A stretch of DNA of 26,519 nt, taken from assembly GCA_030824835.1 (NCBI GenBank), contig JAPJRA010000002.1:1-26519 (forward strand), written 5' to 3'. Of this stretch, positions 10,442 to 18,112 are shown piece after piece. A program made the position numbers and the translations under genes. The stretch comes from Geminicoccaceae bacterium (GTDB lineage Bacteria; Pseudomonadota; Alphaproteobacteria; Geminicoccales; Geminicoccaceae). Position 1 is the stretch's first letter; the number at the start of each line of letters is the position of its first letter. The notes below the pieces were generated by a model, which worked only from the letters and a program-made list of their open reading frames with translations, made no database searches and was not told the DNA's origin.

Positions 10442-11098
10442 CTAGTCGTTCACCTTGGGCGACTTCTGCAGGCTATCCAGCTGACGCTGCAGTGATTCCA
10501 TGCGCTCCTTCAACTCGCGCATTTCCTTGTCCAGCCCCGTGGACCCTGTTTGCCCGGCGGCGCTTGGCTGTATCGCCACCGCCTCGTCGCCCGGTCGCCC
10601 GAAGGTGACTTCCTCGCCGGCGTTCGGCGGCCGGAATATCGTGGCGGCACGCTGGAACAGCGCCATGTTCTGCCGCGCCATGTCCTCGAATTGGTTCAGG
10701 GGGAAGAAACGACCGAAGGTCTGTTCCATATAGCTCCGCATCTGGTCCTGATTGCGGGCAAAATTATCCATGCTGAGTTCGAGGTAGCGCGGCAGGAAAG
10801 ACTGCAAGCTGTCGTCGTAAAAACCGATCAGATGGCGAAGAAAACCGATCGGCAGCAGATTGCGCCCCTTGCTGTCTTCCTCGAGAATGATCTGGGTCAA
10901 CACCGACCGAGTAATGTCCTCGCCGGTCTTGGCGTCAAACACGACGAACTCCTCGCCCTTACGCACCATCTGGCTCAGTTCGTCGAGCGTAACATAACTG
11001 CTGGTTGCCGTATTATACAGGCGACGATTTGCATATTTTTTGACCACCGCTGTCTTGGCCGTGATCTCGCTGGTCGGCTCAGCCTTCCGTAGGCTCAT
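10442..11098 (-). CDS. phaR: Polyhydroxyalkanoate synthesis repressor PhaR
   Basis: PhaR binds both DNA and PHA granules. It represses phasin and its own gene until polymer appears. The 218-residue product has the PHB accumulation regulator DNA-binding domain VKKYANRRLYNTATSSYVTL (19-38) through DAKTGEDITRSVLTQII. A PHB_acc segment follows (LPIGFLRHLIGFYDDSLQSFLPRYLELSM), with aromatic-rich helices, and the C-terminus ends in a coiled coil (about 183-212). The ATG at 11098 is preferred because AGGG lies about 8 bases upstream. An upstream GTG at 11113 would add five residues. Its presence implies that the organism makes PHA/PHB, though no pha biosynthesis gene is in the window. Confidence 0.93.
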   Translation of the reverse strand: MSLRKAEPTSEITAKTAVVKKYANRRLYNTATSSYVTLDELSQMVRKGEEFVVFDAKTGEDITRSVLTQIILEEDSKGRNLLPIGFLRHLIGFYDDSLQSFLPRYLELSMDNFARNQDQMRSYMEQTFGRFFPLNQFEDMARQNMALFQRAATIFRPPNAGEEVTFGRPGDEAVAIQPSAAGQTGSTGLDKEMRELKERMESLQRQLDSLQKSPKVND

Positions 11099-11161
11099 TT
11101 TTATCCCTGTCACGCCTGGCCGGCGCCATTTTCGGGCCGACCACGCACAAGGTTATCGCTG

Positions 11162-11189
11162 GCAATCGGCGCTCACAAGCGCCAATTGC
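11162..11189 (-). terminator. Hairpin after rplI / upstream of phaR
   Basis: GCAAT+C+GGCGCT (11162-11173) pairs with AGCGCC+A+ATTGC (11178-11189), 11 pairs and one mismatch around a CACA loop. On the minus strand it begins 37 bases after the rplI stop and ends 63 bases before the phaR ATG. It may terminate the rpsF-rpsR-rplI transcript. No T-run follows. Confidence 0.4.
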
Positions 11190-11195
11190 TGCAAT
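11185..11195. promoter_or_regulatory. Palindrome upstream of phaR, candidate PhaR operator
   Basis: ATTGC-T-GCAAT is a perfect 11-base palindrome with a TTGC/GCAA core, 87 bases upstream of the phaR start. PhaR proteins are known to bind TGC-rich dyads and to repress their own genes, so autoregulation is a reasonable inference. The site overlaps one arm of the hairpin at 11162-11189. Confidence 0.4.
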
Positions 11196-11225
11196 GCCGA
11201 AAATAACCCGAAGACCAGCCGCGTA

Positions 11226-11771
11226 TCACATCAACGCTGCGAGTTCCTCCTCGAGGGAAAGCTCTGGCTCTTCCTCTTCATCCTCAGCGGGGGCGACGGT
11301 GATGCCGGCCTGCATATCCGCCTCCTCCTTGGAGCGGGCAACGTTTACCGTCACGTTGACCTCGACTTCGGGGTGCAACGCCACGACGACGGTGTGGATG
11401 CCCAGCGTCTTGAGAGGCTGCTCAAGCCGGATCTGCTGGCGATCCAGCATGATCCCGAGTTCCGAGAAGGCGTTGGCGATATCGCGGCCGTTGACCGAAC
11501 CGTACAGTTGGCTGGTCTCGCTGGCCTGACGCAGCAGGGTGACACTCTGGCCATCGACCTTGACCGCAGCCTTCTGGGCGTCCTGCTTGCGCTCCAGGTT
11601 GCGCGCTTCGAGTTGAGCTCGACGCCGTTCGAAATCGACCATGGCGGACTTGGTGGCCCGCAAGGCCTTGCCGGTTGGGATCAGATAGTTACGAGCGTAG
11701 CCGGGCTTGACACCGACCACCTCGCCCATGTCGCCCAGGTGGGGCACACGCTCGAGTAGGATGATCTGCAT
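11226..11771 (-). CDS. rplI: 50S ribosomal protein L9
   Basis: L9 binds 23S rRNA near the base of the L1 stalk and helps keep reading frame. The 181-residue product begins with the L9 signature [33 protein letters not shown] long connecting helix (about 40-75, rich in Arg/Gln/Glu) and the C-terminal RNA-binding domain follow. The acidic tail [19 protein letters not shown] is typical of alphaproteobacterial L9. It is the last gene of rpsF-rpsR-rplI, starting 14 bases after rpsR. A hairpin lies 37 bases past its stop. Confidence 0.97.
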   Translation of the reverse strand: MQIILLERVPHLGDMGEVVGVKPGYARNYLIPTGKALRATKSAMVDFERRRAQLEARNLERKQDAQKAAVKVDGQSVTLLRQASETSQLYGSVNGRDIANAFSELGIMLDRQQIRLEQPLKTLGIHTVVVALHPEVEVNVTVNVARSKEEADMQAGITVAPAEDEEEEPELSLEEELAALM

Positions 11772-11785
11772 GGGACCGCTTCCGC

Positions 11786-12097
11786 TCAGCCGGAGACGTA
11801 GGGTAGCAGCGCCAACTCACGGGCACGCTTGATCGCCTGGGCGAGGAGACGCTGCTCCTTGGCTGTCACGGCGGTGATCCGGCGCGGCACAATCTTGCCA
11901 CGCTCGGAAACGAAGCGCTGCAGCAGCTTAATGTCCTTGTAGTCGATCTTCGGCGCATCGGCGTGAGCGAACGGGCTCGACTTGCGCCGGCGAAAAAACG
12001 GCCGCCGGATCGTGATGTTCGGCGGCTCGCCGCCCCGGCCACGACCGTGATGGCCGCCATCGTCCTGCCGCTCGGTAATGTCGTCTTCTCTAGCCAT
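11786..12097 (-). CDS. rpsR: 30S ribosomal protein S18
   Basis: S18 forms a heterodimer with S6 on the platform of the 30S subunit. The 103-residue product has the S18 core [50 protein letters not shown]. It is preceded by an N-terminal extension of about 30 residues ([21 protein letters not shown]), longer than in many bacteria and rich in Gly/Arg/Asp. The gene lies 13 bases after rpsF in the conserved ribosomal operon. The extension may be functionally linked to the RG-rich tail of S6 (see findings). Confidence 0.96.
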   Translation of the reverse strand: MAREDDITERQDDGGHHGRGRGGEPPNITIRRPFFRRRKSSPFAHADAPKIDYKDIKLLQRFVSERGKIVPRRITAVTAKEQRLLAQAIKRARELALLPYVSG

Positions 12098-12110
12098 ATC
12101 TCAAACGCTC

Positions 12111-12575
12111 TCAGCTGCGGAATTCGCCACGGTCACGGTCCCCGCGATCGCCGCGGTCACCTCTATCTCCCCGGTCGCCACGATCGCGGTCGCGATCCCG
12201 GCCTCGCCCGCCATCGAAGTCGCGGCGCCCACCGCCGCGATCGTCGCGGCTGGACTTTGCGACCATGACCTGGGAAGGACCTTCCTCGAAGGCGTCGACG
12301 CGTACCGTCAGGTAGCGTAGCACGTCCTCGTGGATGCGCTGCGTCCGCTCCAGCTCAGCGACCGCCGCCGCCGAAGCGTCGACGTTCATATGCAGGTAAT
12401 GACCCTTGCGGTGCTTCTTTACCCGATAAGACAGGTTCCGAAGGCCCCAATACTCCACCTTGGCGACAGAGCCGCCCTGGCCGGTGAGGATCTCACCGAA
12501 CCCGTCGGCAAGGGCCTGGGCCTGCTGGGTGGAGAGATCGGGGCGGGCGATGACGGTGTGCTCGTAGAGAGGCAT
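12111..12575 (-). CDS. rpsF: 30S ribosomal protein S6 with Arg-Gly-Asp-rich tail
   Basis: S6 pairs with S18 on the 30S platform. The 154-residue product starts MPLYEHTVIARPDLS and has the ferredoxin-like S6 core, including YWGLRNLSYRVKKHRKGHY and the later RVDAFEEGPS. From about residue 111 the sequence turns into a low-complexity tail of R, D and G with RGD units repeated in tandem. The frame is open to 12626, but the ATG at 12575 matches the universal S6 start and has AAAGGA upstream. It is the first gene of the operon, behind a promoter (12713-12740) and a structured leader (12662-12699). Confidence 0.96.
   Translation of the reverse strand: MPLYEHTVIARPDLSTQQAQALADGFGEILTGQGGSVAKVEYWGLRNLSYRVKKHRKGHYLHMNVDASAAAVAELERTQRIHEDVLRYLTVRVDAFEEGPSQVMVAKSSRDDRGGGRRDFDGGRGRDRDRDRGDRGDRGDRGDRGDRDRGEFRS
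12126..12206 (-). repeat. Tandem codon repeats encoding the RD/RGD tail of S6
   Basis: This stretch codes for residues about 124-150 of S6, mostly DR and RGD units repeated five times with CGN/GAT/GGN codon variation. It is in frame and ends with EFRS. The short codon repeats make it a likely site for length variation between strains. Confidence 0.7.
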
Positions 12576-12661
12576 GCCGAACGAACATCCTTTCCGTTGG
12601 ACAACAAGACGGGGCCCGCCAGCCACTCCGGCGTTCCAGCGTCCGGTCTTCCTCTGGGGCG

Positions 12662-12699
12662 GCGCGGGCCGGAGGGCACACCAAGGCCCTCGCCCGCGC
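12662..12699 (-). ncRNA. Candidate S6:S18-binding leader RNA of the rpsF operon
   Basis: On the minus strand an outer 8-bp stem GCGCGGGC/GCCCGCGC (12699-12692 with 12669-12662) encloses an inner 6-bp stem GAGGGC/GCCCTC with an 8-base loop. A CG bulge (CCG counting the flanking C) lies on the 3' side between the stems. Known rpsF leaders that bind the S6:S18 complex have two stems joined by a bulge carrying a conserved CCG that mimics the 16S rRNA site. Position in the 5' leader, about 86 bases before the rpsF ATG and just after a predicted start site, also fits. A simple attenuator hairpin is the alternative. Confidence 0.5.
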
Positions 12700-12712
12700 A
12701 GCGAGAGGCGGG

Positions 12713-12740
12713 CTTATACACGCTTCGGGCGCCAAAGCAA
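12713..12740 (-). promoter_or_regulatory. Sigma-70 promoter for rpsF-rpsR-rplI
   Basis: On the minus strand TTGCTT (12740-12735), a 16-base spacer and TATAAG (12718-12713) form a good promoter. Transcription would begin near 12706, only about 7 bases before the leader hairpin at 12699. Confidence 0.5.
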
Positions 12741-12790
12741 GCAAGTCCCGTCCAGCGCCTGGATCGGCACTCCATAAGCCGGCCATCTGC

Positions 12791-12818
12791 TTGACACCCG
12801 GATGGCGGCGGTTATCAC
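12791..12818 (+). promoter_or_regulatory. Sigma-70 promoter for fabD-fabG
   Basis: A consensus -35 box TTGACA (12791-12796) is followed after 16 bases by TATCAC (12813-12818). The start would be near 12825, about 30 bases before the fabD ATG. The -10 box overlaps a small dyad, GCGGT-TATC-ACCGC (12808-12821), which could serve as an operator. Confidence 0.5.
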
Positions 12819-12854
12819 CGCTTGCACCGCGCAGAGGGGGGCGCCGCTTCCACA

Positions 12855-13814
12855 ATGAGCATGATCGCAGTGTTTCCGGGGCAGGGTGCCCAATCGGTCG
12901 GCATGGGACGGGCATTGTATGACGCCTTTCCCGTGTCTCGGTCGGTGTTCGAGGAGGTCGACGATGCGCTGGGCGAGCGCCTGTCGGCAATCATCTTCGA
13001 TGGTCCAGCTGAGGTGCTGACCCTGACGGCCAATGCACAGCCAGCGCTGATGGCGACCTCCCTAGCCGCAGTACGGGCGCTGGAGCAGGCGACCGGCCAC
13101 CGGCTTGGTACCCTGGCAACCTATGTGGCCGGCCACAGCCTGGGCGAATACTCGGCATTGGCGGCCGCGGGAGCAATCGGCATTGGTGACGCTGCCCGGC
13201 TGTTACGCCTGCGTGGACAGGCGATGCAGGACGCCGTAGGCGCCGGCGAGGGCGCCATGGCCGCGCTCCTCGGTGCCGACGTGGCGATGGTTGAGGCCGT
13301 CGCCGCCGAGGCCTCGGCGTCGGGCGGGGTCTGTGAGCTTGCCAACGACAATGGCGAAGGACAGCAGGTCATTTCGGGCAGCCGCGCGGCGGTCGAACGA
13401 GCAGTGCTACTGGCCAAGGAGCGGGGTGCCCGCCGCAGTGTCATGCTGCAGGTCTCGGCACCCTTTCATTGTGCCCTCATGCAGCCGGCCGCGCTGCGGC
13501 TCGCGACGGCGATTCAGGCTTTGCAATTCGCGGCACCGACGGTGCCCGTGATCGCCAACGTGACCGCTGAGCCAGTCGATACTCCGGCCTTGATCCAGGA
13601 GCTGCTGGTGCGGCAGGTGACCGCGCGCGTGCGCTGGCGCGAAAGCATGGCCACGATGGTTCGACTCGGAATTGACCAAGTGTGGGAGATCGGTGCCGGC
13701 AAGGTGCTGATCGGCCTCGCCAAGCGAGGCGTCCCCGGGGCGCAGCTGCTGAGCGTGCAGGACCCGGCTGATGTCGAGGCCGTGGCCAAGAAACTGCTGG
13801 GAGAGGTCGCATGA
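12855..13814 (+). CDS. fabD: Malonyl-CoA:ACP transacylase
   Basis: FabD moves the malonyl group from CoA to acyl carrier protein for type II fatty-acid synthesis. The 319-residue product has FPGQGAQSVGMG (7-18), the nucleophile motif GHSLGEYSA with Ser95, the catalytic His205 in APFHCALM, and VWEIGAGKVLIGL near the end. The frame opens at 12822, but the ATG at 12855 gives the family start MSMIAVFPGQG. A GAGGGG stretch lies upstream (12834-12839). The stop overlaps fabG by four bases (ATGA), so the two are translationally coupled. Confidence 0.96.
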   Translation: MSMIAVFPGQGAQSVGMGRALYDAFPVSRSVFEEVDDALGERLSAIIFDGPAEVLTLTANAQPALMATSLAAVRALEQATGHRLGTLATYVAGHSLGEYSALAAAGAIGIGDAARLLRLRGQAMQDAVGAGEGAMAALLGADVAMVEAVAAEASASGGVCELANDNGEGQQVISGSRAAVERAVLLAKERGARRSVMLQVSAPFHCALMQPAALRLATAIQALQFAAPTVPVIANVTAEPVDTPALIQELLVRQVTARVRWRESMATMVRLGIDQVWEIGAGKVLIGLAKRGVPGAQLLSVQDPADVEAVAKKLLGEVA

Positions 13815-14542
13815 CCATGTTCGACCTGTCGGGTCGAAAGGCGCTGGTCACCGGAGCCTCGGGCGGGATCGGCGGTGCGATTGCCCGCGCACTGCATGCG
13901 CAGGGTTGTCACGTGGTCCTGGCTGGGCGGCGGCGCGAGGCGTTGGAGCAGCTGGCTAACGCCCTGAACGAGCGTTGCGAGATCCATACCAGCGACATTG
14001 CGGATGCGGCGGCCGCGGATGCGCTGATCGCCGCCGCCGATCCCGTCGACATCCTGATCAACAATGCCGGCATCACGCGCGACATGCTGGCGCTGAGGCT
14101 CAAGGATGCCGACTGGCAGGTGGTGCTCGACACCAATCTCACTGCGGCTTTTCGCCTCGCGCGGGCCGCATTGAAAGGCATGATCAAGCGGCGATATGGC
14201 CGGATCGTGAATATCACGTCCATTGTCGGTGTCACCGGCAACCCTGGTCAGGCGAACTATGCTGCCGCCAAGGCCGGCCTGATCGGCATGTCCAAGGCGT
14301 TGGCGCAGGAGGTGGCGGCACGCGGGGTGACGGTGAATTGCGTTGCGCCCGGTTTCATCGACACGGCTATGACCCAGGCACTCGACGAGCGGCAACGTGA
14401 GGCACTTCTCGGCCGCATTCCGTCGGGACGGCTCGGCAGTGGTGAAGACATTGGTGCCGGCGTCGTTTACTTGGCCAGCACCGAAGCCGGCTATGTCACC
14501 GGCCAGACCTTGCATGTGAATGGCGGGATGGCGATGATCTGA
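13811..14542 (+). CDS. fabG: 3-oxoacyl-ACP reductase
   Basis: FabG reduces 3-oxoacyl-ACP to 3-hydroxyacyl-ACP with NADPH. The 243-residue product is a classical short-chain dehydrogenase. It has the cofactor loop TGASGGIG (14-21), NNAGITRD (84-91), and the catalytic set Ser137, Tyr150, Lys154 within NITSIVGVTGNPGQANYAAAK. The C-terminal VTGQTLHVNGGMAMI is characteristic of FabG rather than other SDRs. It overlaps fabD by four bases and is followed by acpP after a 152-base gap with its own promoter. Confidence 0.96.
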   Translation: MTMFDLSGRKALVTGASGGIGGAIARALHAQGCHVVLAGRRREALEQLANALNERCEIHTSDIADAAAADALIAAADPVDILINNAGITRDMLALRLKDADWQVVLDTNLTAAFRLARAALKGMIKRRYGRIVNITSIVGVTGNPGQANYAAAKAGLIGMSKALAQEVAARGVTVNCVAPGFIDTAMTQALDERQREALLGRIPSGRLGSGEDIGAGVVYLASTEAGYVTGQTLHVNGGMAMI

Positions 14543-14632
14543 GCGATAAAGCGGCGGGTTTCGGGGAAGCTGCGTGCCTAGCCAAGTCCTGACCCATCGT
14601 GTAAGAGCGCCCACGCCGCGCCCGTCCAGCCT

Positions 14633-14659
14633 TTGCAACCCCAGACGGCGCACTAGACT
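14633..14659 (+). promoter_or_regulatory. Candidate promoter for acpP
   Basis: TTGCAA (14633-14638) and TAGACT (14654-14659) are spaced by 15 bases, or 16 if TTTGCA is read as the -35 box. The start would fall near 14666, about 29 bases before the acpP ATG. A separate promoter is expected because acpP is usually expressed far above its neighbours. Confidence 0.4.
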
Positions 14660-14694
14660 TTCGTGAGAAGCCCAAGTGGCGGAGAGTAGAATCG

Positions 14695-14931
14695 ATGAGT
14701 GATATCGCTGAGCGGGTCAAGAAGATCGTCGTCGAACATCTCGGTGTCGACGAGGCCAAGGTTGGCGACGAGGCGAGCTTCGTCGACGACCTCGGCGCCG
14801 ACAGTCTCGACACCGTCGAGCTGGTCATGGCTTTCGAGGAAGAGTTTGGCTGCGAGATCCCAGACGATGCAGCCGAGAAGATCCTGACCGTCAAGGACGC
14901 GATTGAGTTCATCAAGGCGCACCAGTCGTAA
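14695..14931 (+). CDS. acpP: Acyl carrier protein
   Basis: The small acidic protein carries growing acyl chains on 4'-phosphopantetheine. The 78-residue product has the attachment motif [12 protein letters not shown] with the modified serine at residue 37. Before it is [18 protein letters not shown] and after it [25 protein letters not shown], both canonical. GGAGAG lies about 10 bases before the ATG. It sits between fabG and fabF in the usual order. Confidence 0.98.
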   Translation: MSDIAERVKKIVVEHLGVDEAKVGDEASFVDDLGADSLDTVELVMAFEEEFGCEIPDDAAEKILTVKDAIEFIKAHQS

Positions 14932-14983
14932 GCGCCCGCCGAGTACGGCAATTGCCGTTGGCGACAAGGAAGAGGCAGACGGG

Positions 14984-16252
14984 ATGAGGCGTGTCGTCGT
15001 CACCGGGCTTGGAATGGTCACACCGCTAGCCAGCGGGGTGGAGCAGACCTGGGCTCGGCTGTTGGCTGGCGAATCTGGCATTCGCCGGATCCATCAGTTC
15101 GACGTCTCCGATCTTCCGGCCAAGATCGGCGGCATGGTCCCTCGGGGCGACGGGGCCGGCGAGTTCCGGCCCACCGACTATGTCGAGGCCAAGGAGTTGC
15201 GGCGCAACGACGACTTCATCCTCTATGGCATCGCTTCCGCGGTTCAGGCAGTGGAGGATTCGGGTTGGCAGCCTGCGACCGAGGAGCAGCGCTGGCGCAC
15301 GGGGGTGCTCATGGGCTCCGGGATCGGCGGGCTCAACAGCATTGCCGATACCGCGCTGATTCTGGACAAAAGCGGCCCGCGACGGGTGAGCCCATTCTTC
15401 ATCCCGTCGGCGCTGATCAACCTCGCCAGCGGTCAGATCTCGATTCGCTACGGCTTCAAGGGTCCCAACCATGCCGTGGTGACGGCGTGCTCGACCGGTG
15501 CGCACGCCATCGGTGATGCGGCCCGCATGATCATGATTGACGATGCGGACGTTATGGTTGCCGGTGGCTGCGAAGCCGCCCTTGGCCGGATCGGTATGGC
15601 CGGGTTTGCTGCCGCGCGTGCTTTGTCGACGGCCTACAACGACACCCCGGAGAAGGCGTCGCGTCCCTGGGACAAAGGCCGGGACGGCTTTGTCATGGCC
15701 GAGGGCGCCGGTTGTGTCGTGCTCGAGGAATATGAGCACGCCAAGCGCCGTGGGGCCAAGATCTATGCCGAGGTCAAAGGCTACGGCATGTCCGGCGATG
15801 CCTATCACGTGACCGCGCCAAGCCCGGAGGGCGATGGTGCCTTCCGCGCGATGCAGGCGGCGCTGAAGCGCTCCGGTCTAAGCACGGACGATATCGACTA
15901 CATCAATGCGCATGGCACCAGCACACCGCTCGGCGACGAGATCGAGCTGGGATCCGTCAAGCGGCTTTTTGGCAACGCGGTGGCCAAACTGTCGATGTCC
16001 TCGACCAAGTCCGCCATCGGCCATCTGCTGGGAGCGGCCGGAGCGGTCGAGGCGATCTTCTGCATTCTGGCTCTCCGCGACCAGATTGTACCGCCCACGC
16101 TCAATCTGGAGGATCCCTCCGACGAATGTGGCGGTATCGATCTGGTGCCTCTCGTGGCCAGGAAGCGCGAGGTCAAGGCCGTGCTGTCGAACTCCTTCGG
16201 CTTCGGCGGCACCAATGCCAGCGTCATTCTCACGGCGCCCCATCTGAACTGA
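14984..16252 (+). CDS. fabF: Beta-ketoacyl-ACP synthase II
   Basis: FabF elongates acyl-ACP by condensing it with malonyl-ACP. The 422-residue product starts RRVVVTGLGMVTPLASGVE. It carries the active-site Cys169 in VVTACSTGAHAIGDA, His310 in NAHGTSTPLGD, and Lys342 and His347 in STKSAIGHLLGAAGAVEA. The ending SFGFGGTNASVIL is typical. The frame is open to 14903, overlapping acpP. The ATG at 14984 is preferred, with AGGAAGAGG from 14967 as ribosome-binding site. mltG starts seven bases after its stop. Confidence 0.97.
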   Translation: MRRVVVTGLGMVTPLASGVEQTWARLLAGESGIRRIHQFDVSDLPAKIGGMVPRGDGAGEFRPTDYVEAKELRRNDDFILYGIASAVQAVEDSGWQPATEEQRWRTGVLMGSGIGGLNSIADTALILDKSGPRRVSPFFIPSALINLASGQISIRYGFKGPNHAVVTACSTGAHAIGDAARMIMIDDADVMVAGGCEAALGRIGMAGFAAARALSTAYNDTPEKASRPWDKGRDGFVMAEGAGCVVLEEYEHAKRRGAKIYAEVKGYGMSGDAYHVTAPSPEGDGAFRAMQAALKRSGLSTDDIDYINAHGTSTPLGDEIELGSVKRLFGNAVAKLSMSSTKSAIGHLLGAAGAVEAIFCILALRDQIVPPTLNLEDPSDECGGIDLVPLVARKREVKAVLSNSFGFGGTNASVILTAPHLN

Positions 16253-16259
16253 GACGTCG

Positions 16260-17249
16260 GTGACACGGTGGGGCCGCGGACTGCTGATCGGCGCCGTCGG
16301 TCTGCTGGTGATCGGCGGGACGGTAGCACTCGTGGGCTGGCAACTTGCCCAGACCTATCTGCATGGTCCGGGTCCGTTGGCGGAGGCGACGGTCGTGGAT
16401 CTGCCGCGAGGTAGTGGCGTCAGTGCCATCGCCGCACGACTGGCCGACGTCGGTGCCATCGAGCATCCGTTGGCATTCGTGGCCCTGGCGCGTGCGCTGG
16501 GCAAGGATCGGATGCTTAAGGCGGGCGAATATGCCATTGAGCCAAGTATGTCACCCGAGGCTATCCTGACGCTGTTGGAAAGCGGCAAGGTCGTCCTGCA
16601 CCCGATAGCCATCCCCGAGGGACTGACGGTTACCGAAATCTACGGACTGCTCGCTGCGGAGGTTGTGTTGGCCGGGCCGCTTCCACCGGAGCCGACTGAG
16701 GGCAGCCTGCTGCCGGAGACCTACCTTGTTCCGCGCGACGAGACCCGTGCCGTGTTGGTGGAGCGGATGCGGGCGGCGATGCAGATGGAACTGTCTCGTC
16801 TCTGGGCTGGAAGGCGCTCCGACCTGCCCTTGCAGACCCCCGCGGAGGCCCTGGTCCTGGCCTCGATCATCGAGAAGGAAACGGCCAAACCAGACGAGTA
16901 TCGGCTCGTCTCGGCGGTCTTTCACAACCGTCTGCGGCGCGGCATGATGCTGCAGACGGATCCCACGGTGATCTATGCCCTGACAGCAGGAAAATGGCCG
17001 CTCGATCGCGAGTTGCTGCGTGAGGATCTGGCAGTGGATAGCCCGTACAACACCTATCGCACTGTAGGCCTGCCGCCAGGGCCGATCACCAACCCTGGCC
17101 GGGCGGCGCTCGCTGCCGCACTCGACCCGGCACCCGTGGACTACCTCTATTTTGTCGCCGACGGTACTGGCGGCCATGCCTTCGCCACCACGTTGACTGA
17201 GCACAACCGTAATGTGGCTCGGTGGCGCAAGCTCAGGCAGGACGGCTGA
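16260..17249 (+). CDS. mltG: Endolytic murein transglycosylase MltG
   Basis: MltG cleaves nascent glycan strands at the inner membrane and is thought to set glycan chain length. The 329-residue product has one N-terminal membrane helix (about 7-30) and a LysM-like/YceG N-terminal part (DLPRGSGVSAIAARLADVGAI). The YceG catalytic domain contains ASIIEKETAKPDE with the probable catalytic Glu205. Further motifs are VFHNRLRRGMMLQTDPTVIYAL and DSPYNTYRTVGLPPGPITNPG. It starts at GTG 16260, seven bases after fabF. The fabF-mltG pairing is common in alphaproteobacteria. The gene converges on an SDR gene with five bases between the stop codons. Confidence 0.95.
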   Translation: MTRWGRGLLIGAVGLLVIGGTVALVGWQLAQTYLHGPGPLAEATVVDLPRGSGVSAIAARLADVGAIEHPLAFVALARALGKDRMLKAGEYAIEPSMSPEAILTLLESGKVVLHPIAIPEGLTVTEIYGLLAAEVVLAGPLPPEPTEGSLLPETYLVPRDETRAVLVERMRAAMQMELSRLWAGRRSDLPLQTPAEALVLASIIEKETAKPDEYRLVSAVFHNRLRRGMMLQTDPTVIYALTAGKWPLDRELLREDLAVDSPYNTYRTVGLPPGPITNPGRAALAAALDPAPVDYLYFVADGTGGHAFATTLTEHNRNVARWRKLRQDG

Positions 17250-17254
17250 GAGGT

Positions 17255-18058
17255 TCATTCCTCCCCCGGCCACCTGCCGGTGGCCAGCTGCTGCACAGAT
17301 ACCGGCAACATGCCGGCGAGGCGGGCTCCCCAGTACATGGGGCGCGGGAACGCGATCTCGGCATCACCTCGCGCCAGTCGGCGTCTGATGAGCTGGGCGG
17401 CATCATCCGCCTGCATGAGCATCGGCATGGGGAAGCGGTTGCGACGAGTAAGAGGGGTGTCCACGAAGCCTGGGCAGATCACACTGACGGTCACGCCTTG
17501 CGGTGCGAGCTTCGCCCGCAGACCTTCGCCCCAGATCCGCACCGCGGCCTTGCTCGCACAATAGGCCGCCGTGCCGGGTCGGGCGACATAAGAGGCAAGC
17601 GAGCTCATCAGCGCAATCTGCCCGTAACCCCGTTCGGTCATGCGACCGAAAAGCGGCTCGACGGTGTGCACCACGCCCATGACGTTGATCGCGAACAATG
17701 GTGCCATGCCTCTGCCCTGGCCGAGCACGGCACCCGAGACGCCGGCGTTGGCGATGACCAGATGTACCGGGTGCGCATCGTCGACCAGGGCCACGGCTTC
17801 GGCCATTGCCTCGGGGTCGGTCACGTCGACGAGGACGGCCGCCACCAGAGCCCCCTTGCTCCGGCATGCCTCCGCAACCTCGCGGATCCGGCCCTCGTCG
17901 CGACCAAACAGGGCAAGCCGTATCCCGCTCTCAGCATAGGCTCTGGCCAGTGCGGCGCCGATCCCGCTACTGGCGCCTGTGATCAGGATGTGCCGGGGCA
18001 GCCGGGCTTGGTTCTGAGCCTTCATGGGGCTAGAAGCGGCCGCGGGACGCGCCGGCAT
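17255..18058 (-). CDS. Short-chain dehydrogenase/reductase (SDR) of unknown substrate
   Basis: The 267-residue product has the classical SDR layout. The cofactor loop is TGASSGIG (27-34), the NAG motif is at residues 104-106 (IANAGVSG), and the catalytic Ser153, Tyr166 and Lys170 lie in MSSLASYVARPGTAAYCASK. CPGFVDTPL follows, and the last part (FPRPMYWGARLAGMLPVSV) resembles SDRs with a membrane-associating C-terminal helix. The ATG at 18058 has AGGTGG seven bases upstream. An ATG at 18025 would give a shorter N-terminus but lacks a ribosome-binding site. The gene sits against the direction of its neighbours, between mltG and gmk, where alphaproteobacteria often have yicC. Substrate is not predictable. 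Confidence 0.85.
   Translation of the reverse strand: MPARPAAASSPMKAQNQARLPRHILITGASSGIGAALARAYAESGIRLALFGRDEGRIREVAEACRSKGALVAAVLVDVTDPEAMAEAVALVDDAHPVHLVIANAGVSGAVLGQGRGMAPLFAINVMGVVHTVEPLFGRMTERGYGQIALMSSLASYVARPGTAAYCASKAAVRIWGEGLRAKLAPQGVTVSVICPGFVDTPLTRRNRFPMPMLMQADDAAQLIRRRLARGDAEIAFPRPMYWGARLAGMLPVSVQQLATGRWPGEE
17268..17285 (+). terminator. Weak stem-loop after mltG
   Basis: GGCCAC (17268-17273) and GTGGCC (17280-17285) form a 6-bp stem 18 bases past the mltG stop, inside the 3' end of the opposing SDR gene. There is no T-run, so this is a weak terminator candidate. Confidence 0.25.
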
Positions 18059-18112
18059 CCGCCGGCCACCTGGATGCTGGCCGGAGTGTGGCGGAAGATG
18101 CTCGACGCGGTG

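Noticed and set aside
12126..12206. Short tandem repeats as a CRISPR-like or satellite array
   Set aside because: The units are three-codon repeats in frame within rpsF, encode an RGD tail, and have no spacer structure.
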